A stretch of DNA of 42,262 nt from Polyangiaceae bacterium (GCA_023150915.1 JAKLKA010000055.1:1-42262), one strand, 5' to 3'. Shown: positions 30,121 to 38,223, counted from the first letter of the stretch. Made by a program: numbers and translations. Notes: a model not told the origin generated them from the letters alone.

Positions 30121-30982
30121 TCTGCACCTGCTCTCGCATCCGTTCGAGCTCGCTCTTCAGCTCGACCACCTGCTGCCCCACGCTGCTGTCTTGGCACTTC
30201 GAACCCACGGTGTTCACCTCGCGCCCCATCTCTTGCAAGAGAAAGTCGAGGCGGCGCCCGACCGGATCGCGGCTGCCCAGCAGCGCAGCCAGCTGCTCGG
30301 CGTGGCTCTCGAGCCGGACCAGCTCTTCGGTGATGTCGGTCTTGTCGCCCAAGATCGCCAGCTCGGCCTCGAGCCGGTGCGGCTCGATCGACACGCTCAC
30401 GTCCGAGAGCAGACGCTCGACCCGAGCCCGCAGCCGCGCGTGCGCGGCGCGGGTGAGCTCGGGGGCGCGCTGCCGCACCGCGCTGGCCAGGGCCCGGACG
30501 GCGGTGAGCCGGGCCGCGAGCTCGCGCCCGAGGGCGGCGCCTTCGGTGGCGCGCATGCGCTCGAGGGCGACCAGCGCCTCGCAGAAGGCGCAGGTGAGGG
30601 CAGCGCGGACCGCCTCGGGGTCGGGGCTGGCGACCATGCCCGACAGCTCGGGCAGGCCGAGCACCGCGGTGATCGGCAGCTCGGTGCCCGGGGCCAGCTC
30701 GTCCCTCAGCTCGCACAGCGTGCGATACGCCGCCCGGACCTTGTCGGGCGAGAGCCGCGGGGGCGGCAGGGGTGCCCCTTCCAGTCGAATCGCCACGTCG
30801 TATCGCCCGCGCGAGAGCTTCTCGCGGGCCAGCTGCTCGGTGAAGAAGGTCTGCTCCCCGATCTCTGCCGGCACGCGGACCCGGACGTCGAGGAAGCGGT
30901 GGTTCAGCGAGCGGATCTCGCAGCTGACCCGGCCGTCGCCCAGCGGAGCCCCGCCGACGCCGAAGCCGGTCATGCTCTTCAT
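30110..30982 (-). CDS. YicC family endoribonuclease
   Basis: A 290-residue YicC family protein, whose members degrade specific small RNAs. The start MKSMTGFGVGG is typical, and the rest has the family's segments SCEIRSLNHRFLDVRVRVP, SRGRYDVAIRLEG, DKTDITEELVRLESHAEQL and the C-terminal DUF1732 motif RLDFLLQEMGREVNTVGSKC followed by QDSSVGQQVVELKSELERMR. YicC lies next to gmk in many genomes. The start overlaps the epimerase stop by 4 bp (ATGA). The Cys in SKCQD is a variation on the common SKSxD. Confidence 0.9.
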   Translation of the reverse strand: MKSMTGFGVGGAPLGDGRVSCEIRSLNHRFLDVRVRVPAEIGEQTFFTEQLAREKLSRGRYDVAIRLEGAPLPPPRLSPDKVRAAYRTLCELRDELAPGTELPITAVLGLPELSGMVASPDPEAVRAALTCAFCEALVALERMRATEGAALGRELAARLTAVRALASAVRQRAPELTRAAHARLRARVERLLSDVSVSIEPHRLEAELAILGDKTDITEELVRLESHAEQLAALLGSRDPVGRRLDFLLQEMGREVNTVGSKCQDSSVGQQVVELKSELERMREQVQNVE

Positions 30983-31941
30983 GCGGCGCCCCGCGACGCG
31001 CTGAGCGCCCTCAGGTACGCCACGGTGGGGGCGATGCCGTCTTCCCAGCGCACCTTCGGCTCGTAGCCGATCAGCTCTTTGGCGCGGCTGATGTCGGCCA
31101 GCGAATCGCGCACGTCGCCGATGCGCGGCGGATCGTTGTTCACTTTCGGTGCCGCGCCGAGCACCCGGCCGATCTCGACGATCAGCGCATTGAGCGAGAT
31201 CCGGCGGCCGCCTGCCACGTTCATCACCTCGCCGCTCAGCTTGCGGGGCGCGCTGGCCGCCAGCAAGTTCGCCGAGACCGCGTTGTCGATGAAGCAGAAA
31301 TCACGGGTCTGCTCGCCGTCGCCATAGACTGTCAGCGCCTCGCCGTGCAGCGCCGCCCACACGAAGCGGGGGATGGCCGCGGCGTAGGCGCCGTCGGGGC
31401 GCTGGTTCGGGCCGAACACGTTGAAGTACCGCAGGCACGCCGTCTCGATGCCGTACAGCGAGGCGAAGACCTTCATGTACAGCTCGTCGGCGACCTTGGT
31501 GACTGCGTAGGGCGAGAGCGGCGAGATCGGCATGTCTTCGCGCTTCGGCAGGGTGGGCGTGTCGCCATAGGCCGCCGAAGAGGCCGCAAACACCACCCGG
31601 CGGACTCCGCCCCGGCGCGCGGCGTCGAGCACCGTGACCGTGCCGTTGGTGTTTACCGCGTCGCTGGTCACCGGTGCGTCGATGCTGCGCGGCACCGAGC
31701 CCAGGGCGGCTTGGTGGAAGATCACGTCCACCCCGGCCACCGCGCGGCTCATCGCCTCGGCGTCTCGGATGTCGGCGGTCACGCACTCCACCCGGTCGCT
31801 GCCCCGAAGGTCGCCCAGGTTCTCCCAGAAGCCGGTCGACAGATCGTCGACCACCCGCACGTGCTCGCCCGCCGCGGCCAGCGCCTTCACCAAGTTCGAG
31901 CCGATGAAGCCCGCGCCGCCGGTCACCAGATGGCGGGCCAT
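30979..31941 (-). CDS. UDP-sugar 4-epimerase-like (extended SDR)
   Basis: A 320-residue NAD-dependent epimerase of the extended SDR family. The Rossmann motif is TGGAGFIG (7-14), the catalytic Ser is in VVFAASSAAYGD and YAVTK (145-149) carries Tyr and Lys. The motif FHQAALGSVPRSIDAP is typical of the UDP-GlcNAc/GalNAc-acting group (WbpP-like), so a UDP-HexNAc substrate is likely but not proven. Products feed LPS or exopolysaccharide synthesis. ATG 31939-31941 is chosen because MARHLVTGGAGFIGSN is the natural N-terminus. It is two bases downstream of the DUF507 gene. Confidence 0.9.
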   Translation of the reverse strand: MARHLVTGGAGFIGSNLVKALAAAGEHVRVVDDLSTGFWENLGDLRGSDRVECVTADIRDAEAMSRAVAGVDVIFHQAALGSVPRSIDAPVTSDAVNTNGTVTVLDAARRGGVRRVVFAASSAAYGDTPTLPKREDMPISPLSPYAVTKVADELYMKVFASLYGIETACLRYFNVFGPNQRPDGAYAAAIPRFVWAALHGEALTVYGDGEQTRDFCFIDNAVSANLLAASAPRKLSGEVMNVAGGRRISLNALIVEIGRVLGAAPKVNNDPPRIGDVRDSLADISRAKELIGYEPKVRWEDGIAPTVAYLRALSASRGAA

Positions 31942-31943
31942 GG

Positions 31944-32453
31944 TCACAGCCCCTTGCGACGCTTGATTTCCTCCATCATGCGTCGGTACTCGACCTCCCA
32001 CAGCGCCGTGCCCTCTTCCACGTGCTTGAGCTGGGCCCGGACCTCTTTCTGGATCTCTTCTTCGTCGCCCAGCTGGCGGCGCAGCGGCTCGCGCATGCGG
32101 CGACGCAGCTCGTAGTCCTCGGCAAAGACCTCTTCGACCGCGGCCGAGTGCATCAGCATCTCGAGCAGCTGGTCGAGCAGATAGTCGATGGCCTCGTCCC
32201 CCAGCTTCAGCTTGCGCTGGTCGGCCACCAGACGCTTGATCTTGCCCAGATCACCGGGCGGAAGGTTGCGGGCAGCGAGCATGTCCTTGGCCTTCTCGCT
32301 GACCTCTTGCTCGTCGCGGATGTACTGGCTGAGCACCGCCTCGATGTCGAGCTGCATCTCTTTCGGCGCCTCGCTTTCGACGGCGCCGTCTTTGGTCAGG
32401 CTGCTGACCATCTCCGCTGCAATCTGGGACACCCGGGCCGCGTGAATGCGCAT
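31944..32453 (-). CDS. DUF507 family protein
   Basis: A 169-residue soluble, highly charged helical protein of the DUF507 family, a family known from delta-type and other bacteria without a defined function. It appears to contain two tandem copies of the domain: MRIHAARVSQIAAEMVSSLT and later AIDYLLDQLLEMLMHSAAVE, with LDIEAVLSQYIRDEQEVSEK in the first half and REPLRRQLGDEEEIQKEVRA in the second. There is no signal, membrane or catalytic motif. Its close coupling to the epimerase (two-base gap) suggests a shared envelope-related role, but that is only context. Confidence 0.85.
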   Translation of the reverse strand: MRIHAARVSQIAAEMVSSLTKDGAVESEAPKEMQLDIEAVLSQYIRDEQEVSEKAKDMLAARNLPPGDLGKIKRLVADQRKLKLGDEAIDYLLDQLLEMLMHSAAVEEVFAEDYELRRRMREPLRRQLGDEEEIQKEVRAQLKHVEEGTALWEVEYRRMMEEIKRRKGL

Positions 32454-32511
32454 GACGGGCGAGTCGTAGCCGCGACCGGCCAGGAAAACAATGGCGCGTC
32501 GAGGGATTCGA

Positions 32512-33624
32512 TCAGCGGCGCTGTGGGTCCCGCGCCGGCCGGGCCCCGAGCCTGAGCCGTCGCATCACCGAGGCGCGCTGCCGGGACTTGTAGGCGTCGT
32601 GGCTGGCCTCGCCGGCCTCGTTCATCGATTCGGTCTCGGCGTCCAGCAGCTGAAACTCGCACAGCATGTAGACCACCGGACCCAGGTTCTCGCAGCCAGC
32701 AGGGGCTTGCTCCATCAAGTGCGCCGGCACGCGCAGCGGCACGTCGGCCACGAAGTGGATCACCCGATACGACGGCGCGCTGAAGCGGTTGTCGCCGGGG
32801 GTGAGCTGGTCGTCCACCGTGCCCTGGAAGCGCTCGGTCATCGCCGCCAGGTGGGGGTGCTGCTCGCAGAAGCTGCGGAAGTGGAAGATGGTGTTCGTGC
32901 TCTCGCCCGGCACCACGTAGTTGAAGGGGAACAGCCGCTCGGACAGGTAGTTGAGCACCGGCAAGAGGTGCTCGCGCGTGCGGGTCACGATCCGGAAGCG
33001 TAGCTTGTCGTAGAGCGCGGCAGACGTGGCCTCGGGCTTCGACAGCAGCTTGGTGTAGGTCGAGTCGAGGTTCTTGCGGCCCCCCACGAACTCGGTGATG
33101 GGGAAGCCCTCGCTCAGCATGGTGCCGACCACGCGGTAGACCTTCTCTTCCACGAAGTGGAACAGGTCGCGATCGCTGATCGGCAGGCGGAACAAGAGCT
33201 CGCGCCCGGCCATGTGGTTGATGATGTGCACCGTCTTCAAGATGGTGCAGGCGCACAGCTGGCGGTGCCCCTTGCCCGAGGCCATGAGGAGCAGGTCTTC
33301 GAGGGACGCGCGCTCCACCGGCTTGGGGATGGCGAACGCGAACATCCGCCGCAGGTAGCTGATGGCCTCGGACTTGACGTGGTCGATGTACGCGCGGTCC
33401 GCCCTCGGATCGAGCTCGTGGTTCTCGATGAACCGCGCCGCGGCCTCGTGGGTGGCCAGGTTCAGGCGGTGCCAGTCGATGACCGAGTCGCCGCGCAAGA
33501 TCACCCGCAGCGCTTCCACGTCGTGGAGGGCCAGCTCGCCGATGGTCTTGAGGCGAGGGGCACCCGGCAGCGAGGGACGCTCACCGGACTCGGGTGCGAC
33601 TTCGTTGTCCGACGTGGGGTTCAG
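32512..33624 (-). CDS. TIGR04552-like protein, possible RelA/SpoT-like fold
   Basis: About 370 residues; the start is uncertain because no ATG or clear GTG/TTG precedes the conserved region. The frame stays open to 33876, and CTG 33622-33624 overlapping the upstream stop is the most natural choice. I recognise it as the myxobacterial TIGR04552 family, function unknown. The C-terminal half shows a series of motifs in the order seen in (p)ppGpp synthetases: DKLRFRIVTRTREHLLPVLN (compare D-x-x-G-x-R-I-V), SAPSYRVIHFVADV (compare G-Y-x-S-x-H) and VYMLCEFQLLDAETES (compare E-I-Q-I-R-T). This is only motif resemblance. It ends 58 bp before DUF507 in the same operon. Confidence 0.7.
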   Translation of the reverse strand: MNPTSDNEVAPESGERPSLPGAPRLKTIGELALHDVEALRVILRGDSVIDWHRLNLATHEAAARFIENHELDPRADRAYIDHVKSEAISYLRRMFAFAIPKPVERASLEDLLLMASGKGHRQLCACTILKTVHIINHMAGRELLFRLPISDRDLFHFVEEKVYRVVGTMLSEGFPITEFVGGRKNLDSTYTKLLSKPEATSAALYDKLRFRIVTRTREHLLPVLNYLSERLFPFNYVVPGESTNTIFHFRSFCEQHPHLAAMTERFQGTVDDQLTPGDNRFSAPSYRVIHFVADVPLRVPAHLMEQAPAGCENLGPVVYMLCEFQLLDAETESMNEAGEASHDAYKSRQRASVMRRLRLGARPARDPQRR

Positions 33625-33809
33625 GGACTGGGGTGTCCGGATACGGCACGGCCCACTGCGGGCCGCCTCAGCGTGAGAGTGCCGAAGAATATCCCCAGCG
33701 TCAGCCCCAGAACGGCAAGCTGCGCCCCCATCACGCCCGTGCCCAGCAGCAGCACCAGCGGAATGAGGATGACGAGGTACAGGACCGGTGACTTGACCAT
33801 CAGCAGCAT
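33621..33809 (-). CDS. Small membrane protein, first gene of the nine-gene operon
   Basis: A 62-residue protein from ATG 33807-33809 (ATG 33798-33800 is also possible). It has two hydrophobic segments (PVLYLVILIPLVLLLGTGVM and GAQLAVLGLTLGIFFGTL) and a basic tail (LRRPAVGRAVSGHPSP). The hydrophobic helices make real coding very likely, although the longer upstream frame is not used. Function unknown. Its stop overlaps the likely start of the TIGR04552-like gene. A weak promoter-like element (CATAAT on the minus strand near 33903-33910) lies about 95 bp upstream. Confidence 0.6.
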   Translation of the reverse strand: MLLMVKSPVLYLVILIPLVLLLGTGVMGAQLAVLGLTLGIFFGTLTLRRPAVGRAVSGHPSP

Positions 33810-34084
33810 GTTGGAGCGTCCAGCGAGATCCCCCAGGATTTGCGTCGGGCGCCGCGCTCGGGTTCGAGCGCCGCAAGTGCTCAAGAGGTGGGAGGCGGTA
33901 AGATTATGTAGGTAAGCCTGCCACTTGTTCGGCCAGCGGGGCAAACTGTTAGCGGCAGGCGCCCGGCGGCTCAACCCCAATTCGAACCCGCCACTTATTT
34001 AGGTGGGACTCGGGCGTACCCGCGCGAGCCCCCCGATCAATCGGAAGTGTCGCTCATGCCTCGTGTTTGTTAGGTTCCAGACCT
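33810..34084. other. Divergent intergenic stretch (no gene seen)
   Basis: This 275-bp gap separates the minus-strand nine-gene operon from the plus-strand cluster. It holds a weak minus-strand -10-like CATAAT near 33903-33910 and a bulged stem-loop on the minus strand (CCCG and CCAC pairing with GTGG and CGGG, about 33987-34014). A TTCGAAC in this stretch resembles a T-loop, but no tRNA stem set could be built around it. No open frame here looks coding. Confidence 0.5.
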
Positions 34085-34567
34085 GTGAAGCCGCTGTCGC
34101 CTCGGAGTTTCGGCCTCGCGCTGCTGCTTCCAGTCGTGGCGTGCAGCAACACCGTCGAGCCGGGCGAGGACTTCAGCATCGCCGAAGTCGTGTACGACGA
34201 GAACTTCTACTACTGCCGCGTCGAGCCGATGCTGTTCGCGAACAAGTGCGGGCCCGGCGACTCGAGCCAGGGTGACGGCAAGGGCAGCTGCCACTTCGAC
34301 GTCACGCCGTATCGCCTCACGCCTTACTCGCCGCTGGTGGGCGAGCCCGACGGTTGCGGCGGCACGCTGGTCCCGCCCACGGTCCCGCCGGCCGCTGCGA
34401 AGTCGAACTACGGCGCGTCGCAGGGCAAGATGCAGCTCGATCCGAACCTGGCCCCGTTGCTCAACCGTCCCATCGGCAAGGCCGCGCACCCGCGGAAGAT
34501 CTTCGAATCCGACAGCCCGCCGGCCGACCTGCTGCGCGAGTGGGCCACCAAGTTCTCTACGCAATGA
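34085..34567 (+). CDS. Lipoprotein with cytochrome-like Cys motif
   Basis: A 160-residue protein from GTG 34085 (MKPLSPRSFGLALLLPVVAC, lipid Cys 20; an upstream TTG at 34067 is less likely). The mature part has FYYCRVEPMLFANKC and SCHFDVTPYRLT: three cysteines at 44, 55 and 69, the last followed by His 70. VEPML plus Cys, then CH, is the layout of planctomycete-type or myxobacterial cytochrome c segments, where the usual C-x2-C-H has an insertion. Whether heme is bound is unknown. The stop overlaps the start of the next gene by 4 bp (ATGA). It opens the four-gene outer-membrane cluster. Confidence 0.75.
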   Translation: MKPLSPRSFGLALLLPVVACSNTVEPGEDFSIAEVVYDENFYYCRVEPMLFANKCGPGDSSQGDGKGSCHFDVTPYRLTPYSPLVGEPDGCGGTLVPPTVPPAAAKSNYGASQGKMQLDPNLAPLLNRPIGKAAHPRKIFESDSPPADLLREWATKFSTQ

Positions 34568-35328
34568 GGCGCCTTTCTTTCACGGCTTTCGCCTTCTCGC
34601 TGCTCGTTGCGACGGCGCCGCTGCATGCGGCCGAAGACGACGAGGACGTCGACGCGTTTGCGAAGGTGACCGCGGCCGAGGCCGAGCTTCGCTCGGGGCC
34701 TGGGGTGTCGCACCGGGTGATCCACGTCGCCACGCGGGGCGGGACGCTACTGATCGAGGGCCGCGAGAGCTCGGGGTACTGGCTGAAGGTGGTGCTGCCC
34801 GACGGTCGCATTGGCTACGTGCTGGGTGACACCGTCGAGCCGGTGGCGGCCGGTCCCGATGCGCCCGAGGGCGCGGCCAAGCCCGGCTTCTTCGCGCCGC
34901 CGGCGCTTCAGACCGCCCGCGGCGGGTTCGCGATGATGGCCGGGTTCTTCGATCGCGACGGCTACGTCGAGATCCGGCCGGCGCTGGTGCTCGCGCCCGC
35001 CATCGCCATCGAGCCCTACGCCGGGCTCGCGCTGCAGCACGACGCCAAGCGCATCGTGTTCGGCGTGGGCGGCACGCTGGTGCTGATGCCCGACTGGCCA
35101 ATCGCGCCGTTCGTGCACATTGGCGGCGGTGGCATGCACGAAGACCCCAACGACGAGTTCGTGCGTTCGGCGGCCGATTTCTACCACGCGCGCGCCGGCG
35201 GCGGCTTCTTGATCTCGCTGCGCTGGCGCATCTTGCTGCGGGCTGAAGCCAACAACACCATCTTGTTCACCGAGGACTCTTACACCAACGTGCAAACCTA
35301 TTACGGCGGGCTCGGCACCTACTTCTGA
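34564..35328 (+). CDS. Secreted SH3-domain outer-membrane-type protein
   Basis: A 254-residue protein with a cleavable signal peptide (MRRLSFTAFAFSLLVATAPL ending near AAED), then an SH3-type domain of about 65 residues (AKVTAAEAELRSGPGVSHRV, LLIEGRESSGYWLKVVLPDG, IGYVLGDTVEPV). The rest is a beta-barrel-like region with alternating aromatic and hydrophobic strands (GGFAMMAGFFDRDGYVEIRP, LVLMPDWPIAPFVHIGGG, GGFLISLRWRILLRAEANN) ending in YYGGLGTYF, as in outer-membrane proteins with a C-terminal Phe. Coupled to the upstream lipoprotein (ATGA) and 15 bp before the DUF4266 gene. The ligand is unknown. Confidence 0.82.
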   Translation: MRRLSFTAFAFSLLVATAPLHAAEDDEDVDAFAKVTAAEAELRSGPGVSHRVIHVATRGGTLLIEGRESSGYWLKVVLPDGRIGYVLGDTVEPVAAGPDAPEGAAKPGFFAPPALQTARGGFAMMAGFFDRDGYVEIRPALVLAPAIAIEPYAGLALQHDAKRIVFGVGGTLVLMPDWPIAPFVHIGGGGMHEDPNDEFVRSAADFYHARAGGGFLISLRWRILLRAEANNTILFTEDSYTNVQTYYGGLGTYF

Positions 35329-35343
35329 GCCTGGGATGGACGC

Positions 35344-35574
35344 ATGAAGAAGAACCTCGTACGCGCCGTGATTGCACTCGGGCTTGTCGGGTTGGCCGCG
35401 CCATCGGCAGGCTGCGCCACCGTGCGGCCCGAGCAGCGCTCGATCTTGGCCGACCCGGTCATGCAGTTCGAGAGCGAGTCGCCGGAAGAGCGGCAGCTCG
35501 AGCACGTGCTCGAGAACCGTGAAGGGTCGTTCGGCGGGGGCTCCGTCAAGGGAGGCGGCTGCGGCTGTAACTGA
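35344..35574 (+). CDS. DUF4266 lipoprotein
   Basis: A 76-residue lipoprotein with signal MKKNLVRAVIALGLVGLAAP, then SAGC (lipid Cys 24) and the DUF4266 core ATVRPEQRSILADPVMQFES followed by HVLENREGSFGGGS. It ends in GGGCGCN, the family's C-terminal Cys pair next to Gly-rich sequence. DUF4266 proteins are small lipoproteins that occur with DUF3570 barrel proteins. The function is unknown; the invariant tail suggests a metal or modification site. The stop (TGA 35572-35574) overlaps the ATG of the next gene by one base (TGATG). Confidence 0.88.
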   Translation: MKKNLVRAVIALGLVGLAAPSAGCATVRPEQRSILADPVMQFESESPEERQLEHVLENREGSFGGGSVKGGGCGCN

Positions 35575-36836
35575 TGCGCCCCCGTCTCTCGCGCTCCGTT
35601 CGCTCGCGTCTCGCCGGTCTGGGTGGCCTGGCCGCGGCCGCCGTGTCGCTGCTCGCTGCCCCGGCCGCGGCCCAGGTGGTCGAGCTCGATTTGAACAATG
35701 CCTCGTTCCACGAGCCCAGCACCACCAGCCAGATGACGGTGCACAACCCGGGCGCCACGCTGACCGTCTTGCCCTGGGACTGGCTGACCTTGGGCGTCCA
35801 CTACGAGGCCGACGTGGTGTCGGGCGCCAGCGAGCCGGTCAAGGCCGGGCCGCTCTCGTCGCCCGACGTGATCTCGCAGGCGTCGGTCACCGATCTGCGC
35901 CACCTGGTGAGCGGCAGCTTCACGCTCAGCCGCAAGAACACCTCGATCACCGGGTCGTATTCCTACGCGAAAGAAGAGGACTACAAGTCGCAGGCGTTCG
36001 CGGTGATCGCCGGCACCGAGTTCTTGCAGCGCAACACCCGGCTCGAGCTGTCGTATGCCCGCGGCTTCGACAAGGTGTGCAACGTCGCGTACCCGCCGAA
36101 CCGCGACCCGACCGTGCGGACCCCGCTCGACAGCTCGAAGGGGTGCTTCACCTCGGACGCCAAGCGTCAGCAGCTGGACATCGACATCGACACGTTCGGC
36201 GCCGCGTGGACTCAGTCGTGGACGCCGGTGTTCACCACCCAGGCCATGCTGAGCTTCGGCCTGCTCCACGGCTTCCTCGGTAACCCTTACCGCGGCGTGG
36301 TGATCGGGGCTTCGGGGCAGGTGGCGCAAGAGCACCACCCCGAGAACCGCGCGCGCTTCGCCGGCACGCTCAAGGCCAAGTATTACCTGCGCGGCCTGGA
36401 CATGAGCGTGGGCGGGTCGTTCCGCGGGTACCGCGACACCTGGGACATTCTCAGCCAGACCTACGAGATCGAAGCCGAGCGCTACATGCTGCCGTGGCTG
36501 CGCCTGTTGGTGAAGGGGCGCTTCTACAACCAGACCGGGGCGCTCTTCTGGAGCGACGACTACACCGGTGGCGAGCCCGAGTACGGCCCGCGCGGCCAGT
36601 ACTGGTCCGGGGACCGCGAGCTGTCCCCCTTGAAGAGCTATCTGGTCGGCGGGCGCGTGCTCGCCAGCTGGAAGGGAACCCGTGAGCAGCGCCTGGCCGG
36701 CATGCTGCTCGATTTCTCGGCCGGGGCCAGCCTGGACGTGATCCAGACCCAGCTCGAGGACTTCACCCTGGCGGGCACCGCGCCGGACGACACCACGGCG
36801 TTCGTGCTGGGGCTCAGCGTGCACGGCGGCTTCTGA
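35574..36836 (+). CDS. DUF3570 outer-membrane beta-barrel protein
   Basis: A 420-residue protein. A signal peptide (LGGLAAAAVSLLAAPAAAQ) is followed by the beta-rich DUF3570 domain: VVELDLNNASFHEPSTTSQM, DWLTLGVHYEADVVSGASEP, SGSFTLSRKNTSITGSYSYA, SYARGFDKVCNVAYPPN, and a last strand FVLGLSVHGGF with a terminal Phe typical of BamA-folded barrels. DUF3570 proteins regularly accompany DUF4266 lipoproteins in a conserved locus; in other genomes TlpA- and ApbE-like genes are nearby, but none is here. The specific cargo or electron-transfer role is unproven. It is the last gene of the cluster; the next gene is convergent. Confidence 0.88.
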   Translation: MRPRLSRSVRSRLAGLGGLAAAAVSLLAAPAAAQVVELDLNNASFHEPSTTSQMTVHNPGATLTVLPWDWLTLGVHYEADVVSGASEPVKAGPLSSPDVISQASVTDLRHLVSGSFTLSRKNTSITGSYSYAKEEDYKSQAFAVIAGTEFLQRNTRLELSYARGFDKVCNVAYPPNRDPTVRTPLDSSKGCFTSDAKRQQLDIDIDTFGAAWTQSWTPVFTTQAMLSFGLLHGFLGNPYRGVVIGASGQVAQEHHPENRARFAGTLKAKYYLRGLDMSVGGSFRGYRDTWDILSQTYEIEAERYMLPWLRLLVKGRFYNQTGALFWSDDYTGGEPEYGPRGQYWSGDRELSPLKSYLVGGRVLASWKGTREQRLAGMLLDFSAGASLDVIQTQLEDFTLAGTAPDDTTAFVLGLSVHGGF

Positions 36837-36861
36837 CGGGCCGGCCGACGCCGAGCTCAGC

Positions 36862-38223
36862 TCACCCGCGGAGACCGTGCTTGCGCGCCAGATCGTAGAG
36901 GTGCTTGCGATCCATCTTGGCTTCGCGGGCCGCCGCCGAGATGTTGCCGGCATGGCGCTCGAGCAGCCAGGCCACGAAGCTCTTCTCGAACTCGGTCTCG
37001 TAGCGAGTCTTCACGTCGCGATAGCTCTCGCCGGCCTCGAACACGAAGGTGCCGGCGCCCTCGCTCTTGGCTGGCGGGCCCACCGGCAGGTCGACCAGGT
37101 GCAGGTCCTTCATGCCGCTGGCGGTGGCGATGTAGATGGCGCGATCGAGCACGTTGCGTAGCTCGCGGACGTTGCCGGGCCAGTCGTGGGCGGCGAGCGC
37201 CGCGACGGTGCTCTTGTCCAGGCGCACCTCCGACGCCTTGGGGTCGCGCTTCTTGGCCAGCTCGAGGAAGTGCGACACCAGCATCGGGATGTCGTCACGC
37301 CGCTGGCGCAGGGCGGGGACGTGGATCGGGACCACCGCCAGGCGGAAGTACAGATCTTCGCGGAACTTCCCCCGCTCGACCTCGTCTTTCAGGTTGCGCT
37401 TGGTGGCCGCCACGATGCGGGCGTTGGCGCGCAGCGTCTTGTTGCCGCCCACCCGCCGGAATTCGTGGCTCTCGATCACCCGCAGCAGCTTGGGCTGGAC
37501 GTCGATCGGAAGCTCGCCGACCTCGTCCAAGAACACCGTGCCCTCGCCGGCGGTCTCGAAGGCGCCCTGACGGGTGGCCACGGCGCCGGTGAAGGCGCCG
37601 CGCTCGTGGCCAAACAGCTCGCTCTCGATCAGGTTGTAGCTCACCGCGCCGCAGTCCACGACCACGAACGGCGCGCCGGCGCGCCGGCTCTTCTGGTGAA
37701 TGCTGCGGGCCAGCACGTCTTTACCGGTGCCGGTCTCGCCCTCGAGCAGCACCGGCGCGTCGGTGGGGGCGATGTGCTCGAGCACGCCGAACAGCGTGCG
37801 CATGGCCAGGCTGGGGCCCAGCGCTTCGCCGAACTCGCTCTGCTCGCTGGGCAGAATGTGCGCGCGGTTGGGCTCGGTGCGCAGGATCAGATCCACGTCG
37901 CCGACGGTGAGGGTGGCGCCGGGTTCGACGGTGGCTTCGCGCACGATGGTGCGCCCCACGCGCGTGTGGTTGGTCGACCCCAGGTCCTTGATCGAGATGC
38001 CGTTGGCGCTGCGGCTGAGCTCGCAGTGGTGACGCGAGACGGTGTCGTCGGCCAGCACCAGATCGTTGTCCGCCGCCTTGCCGATCCGGACGCGCTCGCC
38101 CACGCTGAGCCGCTGGCCGCGGGACTTGCCGGTGACCACCACCAGCACCAGCTCGTCGGGCGGGCCTTCGCTGGGGCCCGCGGCGCGGGTCACGAGCTCC
38201 GCGTGTGAGGCTGGATCTCTCAT
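36862..38223 (-). CDS. FHA-domain sigma-54-dependent transcriptional activator
   Basis: A 453-residue regulator. Residues about 25-115 form an FHA domain (RIGKAADNDLVLADDTVSRH, then HCEL and LGSTNHTRVG), which binds phosphothreonine. Then comes an AAA+ sigma-54 interaction domain: Walker A GETGTGKD (162-169), GAFTGA (209-214), FLDE (231-234), the arginine-finger region FREDLYFRLAVVPIHVPALR and WPGNVRELRNVLDRAIYIA. It ends in a Fis-type HTH (GNISAAAREAKMDRKHLYDL). Such FHA-NtrC proteins are common in myxobacteria, downstream of Ser/Thr kinases. It overlaps the stop-start of the upstream gene (ATGA) and is in the same operon as the cytochrome. The target promoters are unknown. Confidence 0.93.
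   Translation of the reverse strand: MRDPASHAELVTRAAGPSEGPPDELVLVVVTGKSRGQRLSVGERVRIGKAADNDLVLADDTVSRHHCELSRSANGISIKDLGSTNHTRVGRTIVREATVEPGATLTVGDVDLILRTEPNRAHILPSEQSEFGEALGPSLAMRTLFGVLEHIAPTDAPVLLEGETGTGKDVLARSIHQKSRRAGAPFVVVDCGAVSYNLIESELFGHERGAFTGAVATRQGAFETAGEGTVFLDEVGELPIDVQPKLLRVIESHEFRRVGGNKTLRANARIVAATKRNLKDEVERGKFREDLYFRLAVVPIHVPALRQRRDDIPMLVSHFLELAKKRDPKASEVRLDKSTVAALAAHDWPGNVRELRNVLDRAIYIATASGMKDLHLVDLPVGPPAKSEGAGTFVFEAGESYRDVKTRYETEFEKSFVAWLLERHAGNISAAAREAKMDRKHLYDLARKHGLRG

Noticed and set aside
33970-34015. Possible tRNA 3' part (TTCGAA near a stem)
   Set aside because: No acceptor, D or anticodon stems can be formed around it.
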